Assembly (NCBI GenBank): GCA_052387695.1
Contig: JBQTIX010000051.1
Location: forward strand, 1 to 13,634
DNA: 13,634 bases
Reading direction: 5' to 3'
Source: Panacagrimonas sp052387695
Lineage (GTDB): Bacteria > Pseudomonadota > Gammaproteobacteria > Nevskiales > Nevskiaceae
A program made the position numbers and the translations under genes. How positions within the stretch are numbered: the stretch's first letter is position 1; every line of letters begins with the position of its first letter. Below are positions 1 to 6,596 of the stretch, in pieces. The notes under the pieces are model-generated. The model made no database searches and was not told the DNA's origin. It saw only the letters and a program-made list of their open reading frames with translations.

Positions 1-454
1 AGTCCGGTAAGAGGCGACGGGACATCGTAGTGACGTTCGCATGCGTCGCCGCCTTCCATCGATTGCGGCTGTGCTTGAGAAAGACCGGAAGGAATTCCTC
101 GAACCGAGTCGTCGTGTCGTGATCCGGCTCGATATGGGCCGCGGACGGGGAGCGCAGCGCCAGGCGATCACGAGCGACGATCCGGGCGGCGTCCCGATCC
201 ATGGACGGAGGAGCACCGAGCGTTCGCCGGATAGAGCGGCCCTTCCTTCGATACTGGATGATCCAGGTTTGTCGTCCGCACCGGGTTCTTAATCCAAGAC
301 CGGGAAGATCGGAATCCCACTCGATGCCGTCATCCGGATTGCGATCCGTCAGAACGGCGGAACGAGCAGCCGATTTGTTTCGGGATCGGGATCGGTGACG
401 AAGCGGGGAACGGATCGGGATGTTGTTAGGGATTGAAGCGCGGATATCGTTCAT
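1..454 (-). CDS. Tyrosine recombinase / phage-type integrase, N-terminal part, runs off the left edge
   Basis: From an ATG at 454 the minus strand is open for 151 codons down to the window edge, so the 3' part, including the catalytic domain, lies outside. The first ~30 residues are basic and low in complexity (RHRSRSRNK). Residues ~45-82 (WDSDLPGLGLR, then TWIIQYRRKGRS and RRTLG) match the arm-binding domain typical of island and phage integrases. Residues ~84-98 (the stretch containing DRDAARIVARD) match the following helix. Residues ~117-150 (FEEFLPVFL, W..AT..N, L.P) look like the start of the SAM-like core-binding domain. An AAGGAG ribosome-binding site lies 9 nt before the ATG. Expected role: site-specific DNA strand exchange for integration or excision of a mobile element. 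The catalytic R-H-R-Y residues cannot be seen, so activity is unknown. The family call is an inference from motif recall. Confidence 0.72.
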   Translation of the reverse strand, partial: MNDIRASIPNNIPIRSPLRHRSRSRNKSAARSAVLTDRNPDDGIEWDSDLPGLGLRTRCGRQTWIIQYRRKGRSIRRTLGAPPSMDRDAARIVARDRLALRSPSAAHIEPDHDTTTRFEEFLPVFLKHSRNRWKAATHANVTTMSRRLLPD

Positions 455-496
455 GACGGACGGCTCCTTCGTGGCGGTGACGGCGTTCCCTTCGAA

Positions 497-541
497 TGAC
501 CCTTGATTTGGGTCAGCAGCCAGGACAATTGGGTCAGCAGC
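497..541. repeat. GGGTCA repeat cluster, possible IS21-type terminal end
   Basis: The 13-mer TTGGGTCAGCAGC occurs twice in direct orientation (508-520 and 529-541) with a 21-bp period. An inverted copy of the core, TGACCC at 497-502, faces GGGTCA at 510-515 across a 7-bp spacer. Ends of IS21-family elements are known to carry several GGGTCA-containing repeats. No istA or istB coding sequence is visible in the window, so this would be an isolated end or remnant. It could instead be a protein-binding array upstream of the integrase start at 454. Confidence 0.4.
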
Positions 542-588
542 TGAAGTGAGCAACGCCAACGCGAAAAGGCTTGTTTCCAGGCGCCTCG

Positions 589-610
589 TGGAGCCGCGGC
601 GGCGGCTCCA
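589..610. other. GC-rich hairpin downstream of sulfate-binding gene
   Basis: A perfect 9-bp stem (TGGAGCCGC and GCGGCTCCA) encloses a 4-base loop (GGCG). It lies about 155 bases past the stop codon of the sulfate-binding protein gene in that gene's direction of transcription. No U-run follows directly, so it is not a textbook intrinsic terminator. It could still stabilise the 3' end of the transcript. Confidence 0.35.
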
Positions 611-763
611 AGTCTCTGACGACGTTAGCGAAGACGACTACGCCGCGAACGCGTCAAACGCCAAAGAAATCAGCCTCGTCGACTCCGTCGAGCGAAAGTA
701 TTTGACACACCTGATGCTCGCGCGATTTGGGAACGATCGCGATCCGCACGAAAGATTGTCGAA

Positions 764-1786
764 TCAGCGCGCGGCGTAGATCTGATCGAAGCTGGCGCCG
801 TCGGCGAAGTGCGCAGCCTGCGCCTTCGGCCAGCTACCGAACGCTTCCTCGACCGTGAACACGTTCAGCGCCGGAAAGCTCGACGCGAATTGCGCGAGCA
901 CCGCCGCGTCAGAGGGGCGAATCGCATTCTTCGCGAAGATCGCCTGCACCTCTGGCGTGTAATGGAATTCGAGGTAGGCCTGCGCGAGCTTCGCGTTGCC
1001 GCGCCGGTCCGCGAACTTCTGCACCACCGCGACCGGGTTGTCGGCGCGCACGGTCAGCGAGGGCGCGACCACCTCGAAGGCATCGCCGAGTTCGGCACGG
1101 ATCAGAGCCACCTCGTTCTCGAAGGTGAGCAGCACGTCCCCGATGCCGCGCTGCGAGAACGTGGTGGTCGCGCCGCGACCGCCGGTGTCGAGAATCGGCA
1201 CATTGGCGAACAGCTTCCTCACGAACTCGCGCCCGGCCTCGTCCTTGCCGCCGGCTTTGCGCTTCGCAAACTCCCAGGCCGCGAGATAGCTGTAGCGGCC
1301 ATTGCCCGAGGTCTTGGGGTTGGGAAGGATCACCGACACGCCGGGCTTCGCCAGATCGTCCCAATCGCGGATACCCTTCGGATTGCCCTTGCGCACCACG
1401 AACAAAATCGTGGACCAGGACGGGCTTGCCGCGTTGGGCAGCAGCGTGGCCCAGTTCTTCGGCAGCGGCTTTCCGCGCTCCGCGATGGCGTCGATGTCGA
1501 GCGGGTTGTTCATCGTCACGACATCGGCCTGAAGGCCATCGATCACCGAGCGTGCCTGCTTGCTCGAGCCCCCGTGCGACTGCTCCACCTTTACCTCATG
1601 GCCCGTCCGGGTTTTCCAGGACTGCGCAAACGCTGAATTCAGATCCTTGTAGACATTGCGTGAGACGTCGTAGCTGACATTCAGCAGCGAGTCCTCGGCA
1701 TAGGCAGCCGGAAGAGCGAGGACCAGCAGCAGCGAGATCGCGCGCCCTATCCAGCACCCCCTTCGAATTTTCCGTTCCTTGCCCAC
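764..1786 (-). CDS. sbp: Periplasmic sulfate-binding protein of an ABC transporter
   Basis: This is the solute-binding subunit (Sbp/CysP type) that captures sulfate or thiosulfate in the periplasm and delivers it to the CysT-CysW-CysA importer. A GTG start at 1786 gives 340 residues, the normal size, with a purine-rich GAGAGGGG just upstream. Earlier in-frame starts (1801, 1921) would put unlikely sequence before the signal peptide. Residues 1-30 form a signal peptide: basic n-region, hydrophobic ISLLLVLALP core, and probable cleavage after AYA. Family hallmarks are NVSYDVSR (~residue 35), the ligand loop SHGGSSKQARSV (~68-79), ADVVTMN (~85-91) and the signature NPKTSGNGRYSYLAAW (~155-170). 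No permease or ATPase gene follows: the next feature in the reading direction is mobile-type DNA and an integrase. The gene is therefore an orphan here, or its operon was cut. It is separated from the PHA operon by a terminator. Confidence 0.9.
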   Translation of the reverse strand: MGKERKIRRGCWIGRAISLLLVLALPAAYAEDSLLNVSYDVSRNVYKDLNSAFAQSWKTRTGHEVKVEQSHGGSSKQARSVIDGLQADVVTMNNPLDIDAIAERGKPLPKNWATLLPNAASPSWSTILFVVRKGNPKGIRDWDDLAKPGVSVILPNPKTSGNGRYSYLAAWEFAKRKAGGKDEAGREFVRKLFANVPILDTGGRGATTTFSQRGIGDVLLTFENEVALIRAELGDAFEVVAPSLTVRADNPVAVVQKFADRRGNAKLAQAYLEFHYTPEVQAIFAKNAIRPSDAAVLAQFASSFPALNVFTVEEAFGSWPKAQAAHFADGASFDQIYAAR

Positions 1787-1815
1787 TCGGCCCCTCTCCA
1801 CGTCATTACCCAGAC

Positions 1816-1840
1816 AGGAGCCGATCGTGAGACTGCTCCT
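1816..1840. promoter_or_regulatory. Small inverted repeat upstream of sbp
   Basis: AGGAGC (1816-1821) and GCTCCT (1835-1840) face each other across 13 bases, 30-54 bases upstream of the GTG start of the sulfate-binding protein gene. The promoter of that gene must lie between the terminator at 1930-1960 and 1786, so this is a plausible operator or leader hairpin. No clear -35/-10 pair could be assigned, and a CysB site cannot be asserted. Confidence 0.2.
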
Positions 1841-1923
1841 CAAGACGGGAAAGGACTTGTTGGGAAGATGCTCATTCCCGACTCGTTTGTGCGCCGGGCA
1901 TTGGCGCCGCCCGCGTTCCATGG

Positions 1924-1960
1924 CCCCAAAACAAAGGGCCGCACGAACCGGCCCTTTGTT
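1924..1960 (-). terminator. Intrinsic terminator of the PHA operon
   Basis: A perfect 11-bp stem (AACAAAGGGCC at 1930-1940 and GGCCCTTTGTT at 1950-1960) encloses a 9-base loop. Read on the minus strand the stem ends in GTT and is followed by TT, giving a T-rich GTTTT run. It lies about 50 bases past the stop of the last operon gene at 2011. The plus-strand side is less T-rich. It isolates the seven-gene operon from the sulfate-binding gene. Confidence 0.8.
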
Positions 1961-2010
1961 AACACCTACCGCCCCTTGGGGTCATGAACGTCCCCGCCTC
2001 GCGCCCTCCT

Positions 2011-3135
2011 TCAGACCGTGGCAACCGTGAGCATTGGCTTCTGCACCAATCCGAAGTTCTGCAGGACACCCAGCAGCTCGCGGTGTCCGAAGGCCTGGCA
2101 GCCTGAAGCGAAGCCGTAGCGCTTCGGCGGCGCCTGGCACAGGTGATACGCCACGTAAGCCTGAAGCAGGCCGGTCTGCTTGTAATTGCAGGTGCCGTGG
2201 ATCACGCAATGCGCATGTCCGGCCGGGCCGCTGGCGTGCACCGAATCCACCGAGATGTTGACGCGTTGATTCTCGCGCGGCGGCATGCCGGCCTGCAGGC
2301 TGGCGGCCATGTCGGACAGGGCCTTCTTCTGCTGGTCCTTGGGCATCTTCTTGATCTGCTCTTCGACCACGGTCGTGATCTGCACCACGCCCTCCATCAC
2401 GGTGCGCTCGAACACGCCGCCCATCGCACGGCAGTCCTTCACGCGCGGGTCGTTCTTGAACCAGACCGGGTGCGCGGTGCCGCCCCAGGGCAGGGTCATG
2501 GCCACGGCGTGCTGGCCGGGAACGACGCACTCGGCCTTGGCGAACGGCGACCACTGCACGTACTTCTTGTTTTCGAGGTAGTAGAAGTTGGCGGTGAGGA
2601 TCGAGAAGATCGTCTGCGTGGACGCGTAGGTCGGGAAGCCCTTCCACAGCACCAGGATGTCGAGCGTGTCGAGGCCCGGAGTCTCGAGACAGATGTTCGC
2701 GGCGATCTCGCCCGTGGTGTACATCTGCGCGATGCCGGGCGTCAGCAGCAGGTTCTTGGCCGCGAACTTGGCGCCATAGTTCTCCTCGCACCACATCATC
2801 CAGTTCTGCTCGCCGTTGGTGTCGGTGTAGTGCACGCCGGCCGCGAGGCAGGCTTCAACGGCCTCGGGACCCAGTTCCATGAACGGGCCGACCATGTTGC
2901 ACAGCACCTTGGTGCCCTTGAGCAGCTGGGTCAGGGCCTCGGTGGTGTGCTCGACCTCGACGATGTCGTACTCGGCCGTCTCGATGCCCGGCACTTTGTC
3001 CATCACTTCCTTGATGCGCTTGGCATCGCGGCCGGCCGCGATGAAGGGCATGTGGTACTCGCGCAGGAATTCTGCGACCAGACGACCGGTGTACCCGGTG
3101 ACGCCGTAAATGACGACAGGCTTTTTCGTGCTCAT
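2011..3135 (-). CDS. Saccharopine dehydrogenase-like NAD(P)-binding oxidoreductase, substrate unknown
   Basis: The 374-residue protein begins with a Rossmann beta strand and the glycine motif GVTGYTG (residues 11-17), then AAGRDAKRI at the end of the second strand. VGPF (82-85) and HYTDTNGE (102-109) are hallmarks of the saccharopine dehydrogenase / trans-acting enoyl reductase superfamily. True lysine-pathway enzymes are unlikely here because no lysine genes are nearby. The C-terminal half (from about residue 150) is rich in aromatic and Cys residues and I do not recognise a catalytic motif in it. It is the last gene of the operon, 47 bp after the preceding SDR gene, and the terminator follows it. 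The ATG at 3135 is the only sensible start, although its ribosome-binding site is weak. A redox role on an acyl or keto intermediate of the same pathway is an inference from position only. Confidence 0.8.
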   Translation of the reverse strand: MSTKKPVVIYGVTGYTGRLVAEFLREYHMPFIAAGRDAKRIKEVMDKVPGIETAEYDIVEVEHTTEALTQLLKGTKVLCNMVGPFMELGPEAVEACLAAGVHYTDTNGEQNWMMWCEENYGAKFAAKNLLLTPGIAQMYTTGEIAANICLETPGLDTLDILVLWKGFPTYASTQTIFSILTANFYYLENKKYVQWSPFAKAECVVPGQHAVAMTLPWGGTAHPVWFKNDPRVKDCRAMGGVFERTVMEGVVQITTVVEEQIKKMPKDQQKKALSDMAASLQAGMPPRENQRVNISVDSVHASGPAGHAHCVIHGTCNYKQTGLLQAYVAYHLCQAPPKRYGFASGCQAFGHRELLGVLQNFGLVQKPMLTVATV

Positions 3136-3182
3136 GAGTTGGTTTCTCGCGAAATGAAGGGGGTTGAGTGGACAACGCGCAG

Positions 3183-4010
3183 CTACACCATGAATCCGCC
3201 ACTACAGACGAGCACCTGCCCGCTGACGTAGTTGGATTCGGGAATACAAAACAGGTAGACGGCGCCCGCAGCCTCTGCGGGCGTGCCGCCGCGGCCGATG
3301 GGAATGCCGCTTTCCATCGTCTTCATGACGTCGGGATTGACGCCGACCTTGATCTGCCTGCCCTGGATATCGATTGCGGCACTGCCGCCCGCAGCGGCTT
3401 CCGTCAGACGGGTCTTGATGAGTCCGAACGCGACGCTGTTGACGTTGACCTTGAACCGGCCCCATTCCTTGCACAGCGCGCGCGTCATGCCGTTGATGCC
3501 CGCCTTGGCGGATGCGTAGCCGACCTGACCGGCGTTGCCGCCGACGCCCGCCAGGGAGGAGATGTTCACCACCTTTCGAAACACTTCGCGTCCCGCGTTG
3601 GCTTCTTCCTTCGATGCCATGCGGATGAAATCGGACGCGGCGCGCAGGATGCGGAACGGCGCGGTCATATGCACGTCGACCATTGCGTACCACTGCTCGT
3701 CCGTCATCTTCTGGATGACGTTGTCCCAGGTGTAGCCGGCGTTATTGACGATGATGTCAATCCCGCCAAACGAATCGAGCGCCGTCTTGACGAAGCGGTC
3801 GCCAAAATCGGGCGCGGTGACACTGCCGATACAGGCGACGCTGTCCGATCCCACCGCCTGGATCGCTGCGACGGCCTCCTGGGCGGCGGTTTCATCAAGG
3901 TCATTGATGACGATTCGCGCACCCTCCGCTGCGAGTTTCAGCGCGATTTCACGTCCGATTCCGCGCCCGGACCCGGAAACCAGCGCTACTTTTCCTTCCA
4001 GTTTCTTCAT
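3183..4010 (-). CDS. SDR-family dehydrogenase, possible 3-hydroxyacyl-CoA type
   Basis: A classical short-chain dehydrogenase/reductase of 275 residues. The cofactor motif is SGSGRGIG (12-19), Asp37 at the end of strand 2 (INDLD) predicts NAD(H), and NNAG is at 89-92. The catalytic residues are Ser152, Tyr165 and Lys169 (YASAK). The Asn usually found in the D-V-N motif is His114 (DVHMT), as in the dehydrogenase domain of peroxisomal MFE-2 enzymes. A short insertion with charged residues (about 132-145) precedes the catalytic serine strand. The C-terminus ends in the usual SGQVLVCSGGF pattern. Its ATG overlaps the phaZ stop by four bases (ATGA), implying translational coupling. In context it may oxidise or reduce a 3-hydroxy/3-keto acyl intermediate of PHA turnover; the substrate is not determined by sequence. 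Confidence 0.87.
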   Translation of the reverse strand: MKKLEGKVALVSGSGRGIGREIALKLAAEGARIVINDLDETAAQEAVAAIQAVGSDSVACIGSVTAPDFGDRFVKTALDSFGGIDIIVNNAGYTWDNVIQKMTDEQWYAMVDVHMTAPFRILRAASDFIRMASKEEANAGREVFRKVVNISSLAGVGGNAGQVGYASAKAGINGMTRALCKEWGRFKVNVNSVAFGLIKTRLTEAAAGGSAAIDIQGRQIKVGVNPDVMKTMESGIPIGRGGTPAEAAGAVYLFCIPESNYVSGQVLVCSGGFMV

Positions 4011-4897
4011 TGCATTCCTCCTGTGAGGGGTTCCTCCGCATCGAGAAAACTCCGGATCACCGCGCTGGACTCGTCCGCGTTGGAGATCAGGAACAGATGC
4101 CCGTCATCGACCACGTGCAGGCGGGAGCGCGGGATGAGCTTTGCCATCACGCGGGCGTTGATCAGCGGAATCACGGGGTCGTCGTTGCCGGCCATGATCA
4201 GCGTCGGCTGCCGGAGGAAGGGCAGAAACGGCACGCTGCTCCATCCCGCCAGCGCGAGCTGCTGAAAGAAGTACCCCAGCTTGCTGGTTGGTGTCATCAA
4301 CGGCCCCAGTTCGCGGACCAGTCCAGGCCGGGTACGCGCCGCGCCGCCATAGATTTCGCCCGCGATCTTTCGGCGGTAGACCGGATCGTTGTACCGACGC
4401 GGTGTGATGAGCTTGAGCAGAATCGACAAGCGTCCGGGAATGAGCGGCATACCCTGCGCCGTCGCTGCGAGCACCAGTCGCCGACAGCGTCCCGGATACT
4501 GCACAGCGAACTGTTGCGCGAGCGCGCCGCCCCAGGAGACACCCAGCACGTCCACACGCCCGTATCCGAGCTTGTCGAGCATCCGCACGACCAGCCGCGC
4601 GAGCATCCACAGACGGTAGGGGTACGGGGAGTTCGGCGACTCGCCCGTACCCGGCACGTCGAATGCGATGGTTTCGACGTTGCCCAGCGCAGCGACGAAG
4701 GGCAGAAGCAACTCCAGCCGTGCGCCGATCCCGTTGAAGAGCAGGAGCGGCACGGGCCTGCTGTCGCCTGGCCAGATCGCAACGCGGATCTTCTGTCCGC
4801 TGATGCGCAGCCGGTGGACGATCATCTTTCTCACCGCGGGCAATTGCGGCGGCGTCGCGGCAAGGTCGTTCGCACCCATTTCCCTATGCCCGCTCAT
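4007..4897 (-). CDS. phaZ: Intracellular medium-chain-length PHA depolymerase
   Basis: An alpha/beta hydrolase that hydrolyses stored polyhydroxyalkanoate to free 3-hydroxyacids at the granule surface. Strong family marks are LLLFNGIGARLELLLPF (51-67), FDVPGTG (79-85), the nucleophile elbow GVSWGGALAQQF (119-130, Ser121), NDDPVIPL (Asp240) and DDGHLFLI (His267). Ser, Asp and His keep the same spacing as the triad I recall for Pseudomonas putida PhaZ (102-221-248), a constant offset of 19, so the core is ungapped. There is no signal peptide, which fits an intracellular enzyme. The longest start (4897) overlaps phaC by 14 bases. ATGs at 4879 and 4825 are also possible: the family's usual N-terminus falls between them, and 4825 has a GGTGAG-like site. 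The stop overlaps the next SDR start (ATGA). The phaC-phaZ order is that of Pseudomonas mcl-PHA loci. Confidence 0.92.
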   Translation of the reverse strand: MSGHREMGANDLAATPPQLPAVRKMIVHRLRISGQKIRVAIWPGDSRPVPLLLFNGIGARLELLLPFVAALGNVETIAFDVPGTGESPNSPYPYRLWMLARLVVRMLDKLGYGRVDVLGVSWGGALAQQFAVQYPGRCRRLVLAATAQGMPLIPGRLSILLKLITPRRYNDPVYRRKIAGEIYGGAARTRPGLVRELGPLMTPTSKLGYFFQQLALAGWSSVPFLPFLRQPTLIMAGNDDPVIPLINARVMAKLIPRSRLHVVDDGHLFLISNADESSAVIRSFLDAEEPLTGGMQ

Positions 4898-6596
4898 GCA
4901 CGTAGGTGCCCGGCGCCTTGCCGATCACCGGATAACGCGCGTTCCCCGCTTTTGCGGGTGCGTCGATCAACGGGCCCGCGCGTTCAGCGGTCCATGCGAC
5001 ACAGTGATCCCACCAGCTCCCCTGGTTTTTCGTCGCGCCCTTCATCCATGCTTCCGGTGTCGCAGGGAGCGCCGGGTTGGTGAAGAAACTCGCCTTGGGG
5101 TTTCCCGGCGGACAGACGATCGTCTGGATGTGTCCGCTGTTGCCGAGCACAAACTGGCTGCGAGGCCCGAGCAACCGGGCCGAGCGATACACGCCCGTCC
5201 AGGCGCACAGATGATCGGTCGCCGCGCCGAGGACATAGCTGTCGATATCCAGCGTCGCGAGGTCCGGTATCGGCGTTCCGCGCACCGTCATCGCCCCGGG
5301 TGTCAGCAGCGGGTTCTGCTCGACAAAGAGGCTGAAGTCATGATTGAACTGCGCCGTCATGCCGGTCCCGTCACCATTCCAGTAAAGAATGTCGAAGGCG
5401 CTCGGCGTATTGCCCATCAGATAGTTGTTGACCCAGTAGTTCCAGATCAGATCGTTCGCGCGCAACATCGCGAACAGCAGGGTGAACTGCTTTGCGCTCA
5501 TGCGGCGCTTGCGGATCTGCTGTTTGAGATGGGGCATCGACTGCTTGTCGACGAAGGCGCCGATGGTCGGCGCATCCGCCATCGCCTGCATGTCGAGCGG
5601 CGAGACGAACAGCATCAGGCTGTTGACCTTGCGCTCGCCAGCGGCGGCGTAATACCCGACCAGAGAAACCGCCACCGGGCCGGCGCCGCACACGGCCCAC
5701 ATGTTCACCGAGTCGATCTGCGCGATGTCACGCGCCGCGCTCACGCCCGCGTCAATGGCCTCCTGATACGCGGGAATACCCCAATGGTCGTGCTCCGGCT
5801 TCGGATTTCGCCAGACCATGACGAACACCGTGAAACCCTGCTTGATGAAGTGCTCGAACACGCTTCGACCCGGAGCGATGTCGAACGCGTAGTACTTGTT
5901 GACGATGGACGGCACCACAAAGATCGGTCGCTGCCGGACCTGCGCCGTCTGCGGCGCGTACTGGAGCAGCTCGAACATGTCGTGGCGCAGGACCACGGCG
6001 CCCGGCGTCACTGCCAGATTGCCACCGACCTTGAATGCGCGTTCATCCACTTGCGCGGGAATCGGGCGGCGCGCCGCCACATCTTTGGCGAAGTTCTTGA
6101 CCCCGCGCCACAAGCTCGCCCCGCGCGTCTCGCGCGCACGCCGCAACGCAGCGGGATTCCCGGGTAGGAAGTTGGTTGGCGCCAGCGCATCGCCGATCTG
6201 CGTCATCAGAAATTGCGCGCGCTCCGCTTGCTTCGGGTCGAGACCGGAACTCTGTGCGTACGACTGCAACGATCGACACAGCGCCAGATAGCCTTTGAGA
6301 AGGCCGCGAAAGCGAGGATTCTCCTGCCAGGCTGCATCGGCGAAACGGCGATCGCCCGGTTCGGGGACCAGTTCCGACTGTCCTGCCGCGATCCTTCGCG
6401 CCTCGGCCACGAAATCGAAGGCCGCCCGGGCTACCGCACCGGGCTGAAGGGCCGCGCGTTGCGCCAGAGCGCCTGCCGTGTCCAGCAGATCACTGGGCCT
6501 GAAGTCTCCCAGTACGTATTGCCCGAAAACATTGTCCACGTCCTGATCGGCAGATTCGCCCACGCTGCGTTGCGCGGTTTTGCTTTTTCGGTTCAC
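4884..6596 (-). CDS. phaC: Polyhydroxyalkanoate synthase, class II-like, with altered active-site box
   Basis: Polymerises (R)-3-hydroxyacyl-CoA into PHA granules and releases CoA. The 570-residue length is close to Pseudomonas PhaC1/PhaC2 (about 560). Shared stretches include the DRRF..AW segment (82-90), APTN (139-142), NDLIWNYWVNNYLMGN (381-396), FDILYWN (401-407), SGHIQTIVCPPGNPKA (487-502), SWWDH (527-531) and the GTYVHER ending. The catalytic residues are Cys303, Asp461 (DH) and His489 (GH). The nucleophile box reads A-V-C-G-A (301-305), where the family norm is G-x-C-x-G: both glycines are alanine, with Gly306 and Pro307 after it. The start is GTG at 6596, overlapping the preceding SDR stop by four bases (GTGA). 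The N-terminal ~45 residues are variable, as in the family. The Pseudomonas-like match suggests medium-chain monomers, but short-chain use cannot be excluded given the neighbouring acetoacetyl-CoA synthetase. Confidence 0.93.
   Translation of the reverse strand: MNRKSKTAQRSVGESADQDVDNVFGQYVLGDFRPSDLLDTAGALAQRAALQPGAVARAAFDFVAEARRIAAGQSELVPEPGDRRFADAAWQENPRFRGLLKGYLALCRSLQSYAQSSGLDPKQAERAQFLMTQIGDALAPTNFLPGNPAALRRARETRGASLWRGVKNFAKDVAARRPIPAQVDERAFKVGGNLAVTPGAVVLRHDMFELLQYAPQTAQVRQRPIFVVPSIVNKYYAFDIAPGRSVFEHFIKQGFTVFVMVWRNPKPEHDHWGIPAYQEAIDAGVSAARDIAQIDSVNMWAVCGAGPVAVSLVGYYAAAGERKVNSLMLFVSPLDMQAMADAPTIGAFVDKQSMPHLKQQIRKRRMSAKQFTLLFAMLRANDLIWNYWVNNYLMGNTPSAFDILYWNGDGTGMTAQFNHDFSLFVEQNPLLTPGAMTVRGTPIPDLATLDIDSYVLGAATDHLCAWTGVYRSARLLGPRSQFVLGNSGHIQTIVCPPGNPKASFFTNPALPATPEAWMKGATKNQGSWWDHCVAWTAERAGPLIDAPAKAGNARYPVIGKAPGTYVHERA

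Larger units (their letters stand above)
455..763. other. Non-coding stretch between integrase start and sulfate-binding gene end
   Basis: This 309-bp stretch holds no convincing gene. It contains the integrase ribosome-binding site next to 454, a cluster of GGGTCA motifs at 497-541, and a GC-rich hairpin at 589-610. An open frame on the plus strand from 546 has no recognisable domain. The position between a metabolic gene and an integrase, with IS-like terminal repeats, suggests an insertion junction or remnant of mobile DNA. Confidence 0.5.

Noticed and set aside
1..763. tRNA gene or attachment site next to the integrase
   Set aside because: No cloverleaf-like sequence or long direct repeat typical of an att site could be found by eye in this part. 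It may lie beyond the edge.
546..779. 77-codon plus-strand frame in the gap before sbp
   Set aside because: No recognisable domain, no clear ribosome-binding site, and it overlaps the sbp stop in the opposite direction.
2143..3231. Plus-strand open frame opposite the saccharopine-dehydrogenase-like gene
   Set aside because: Composition is dominated by His, Val, Gly and Leu, as expected for the complement of a high-GC gene, and no motif is visible.
4668..6167. Long plus-strand open frame opposite phaC
   Set aside because: Arg/His-rich, no domains, no suitable ribosome-binding site, and it crosses two well-supported minus-strand genes.
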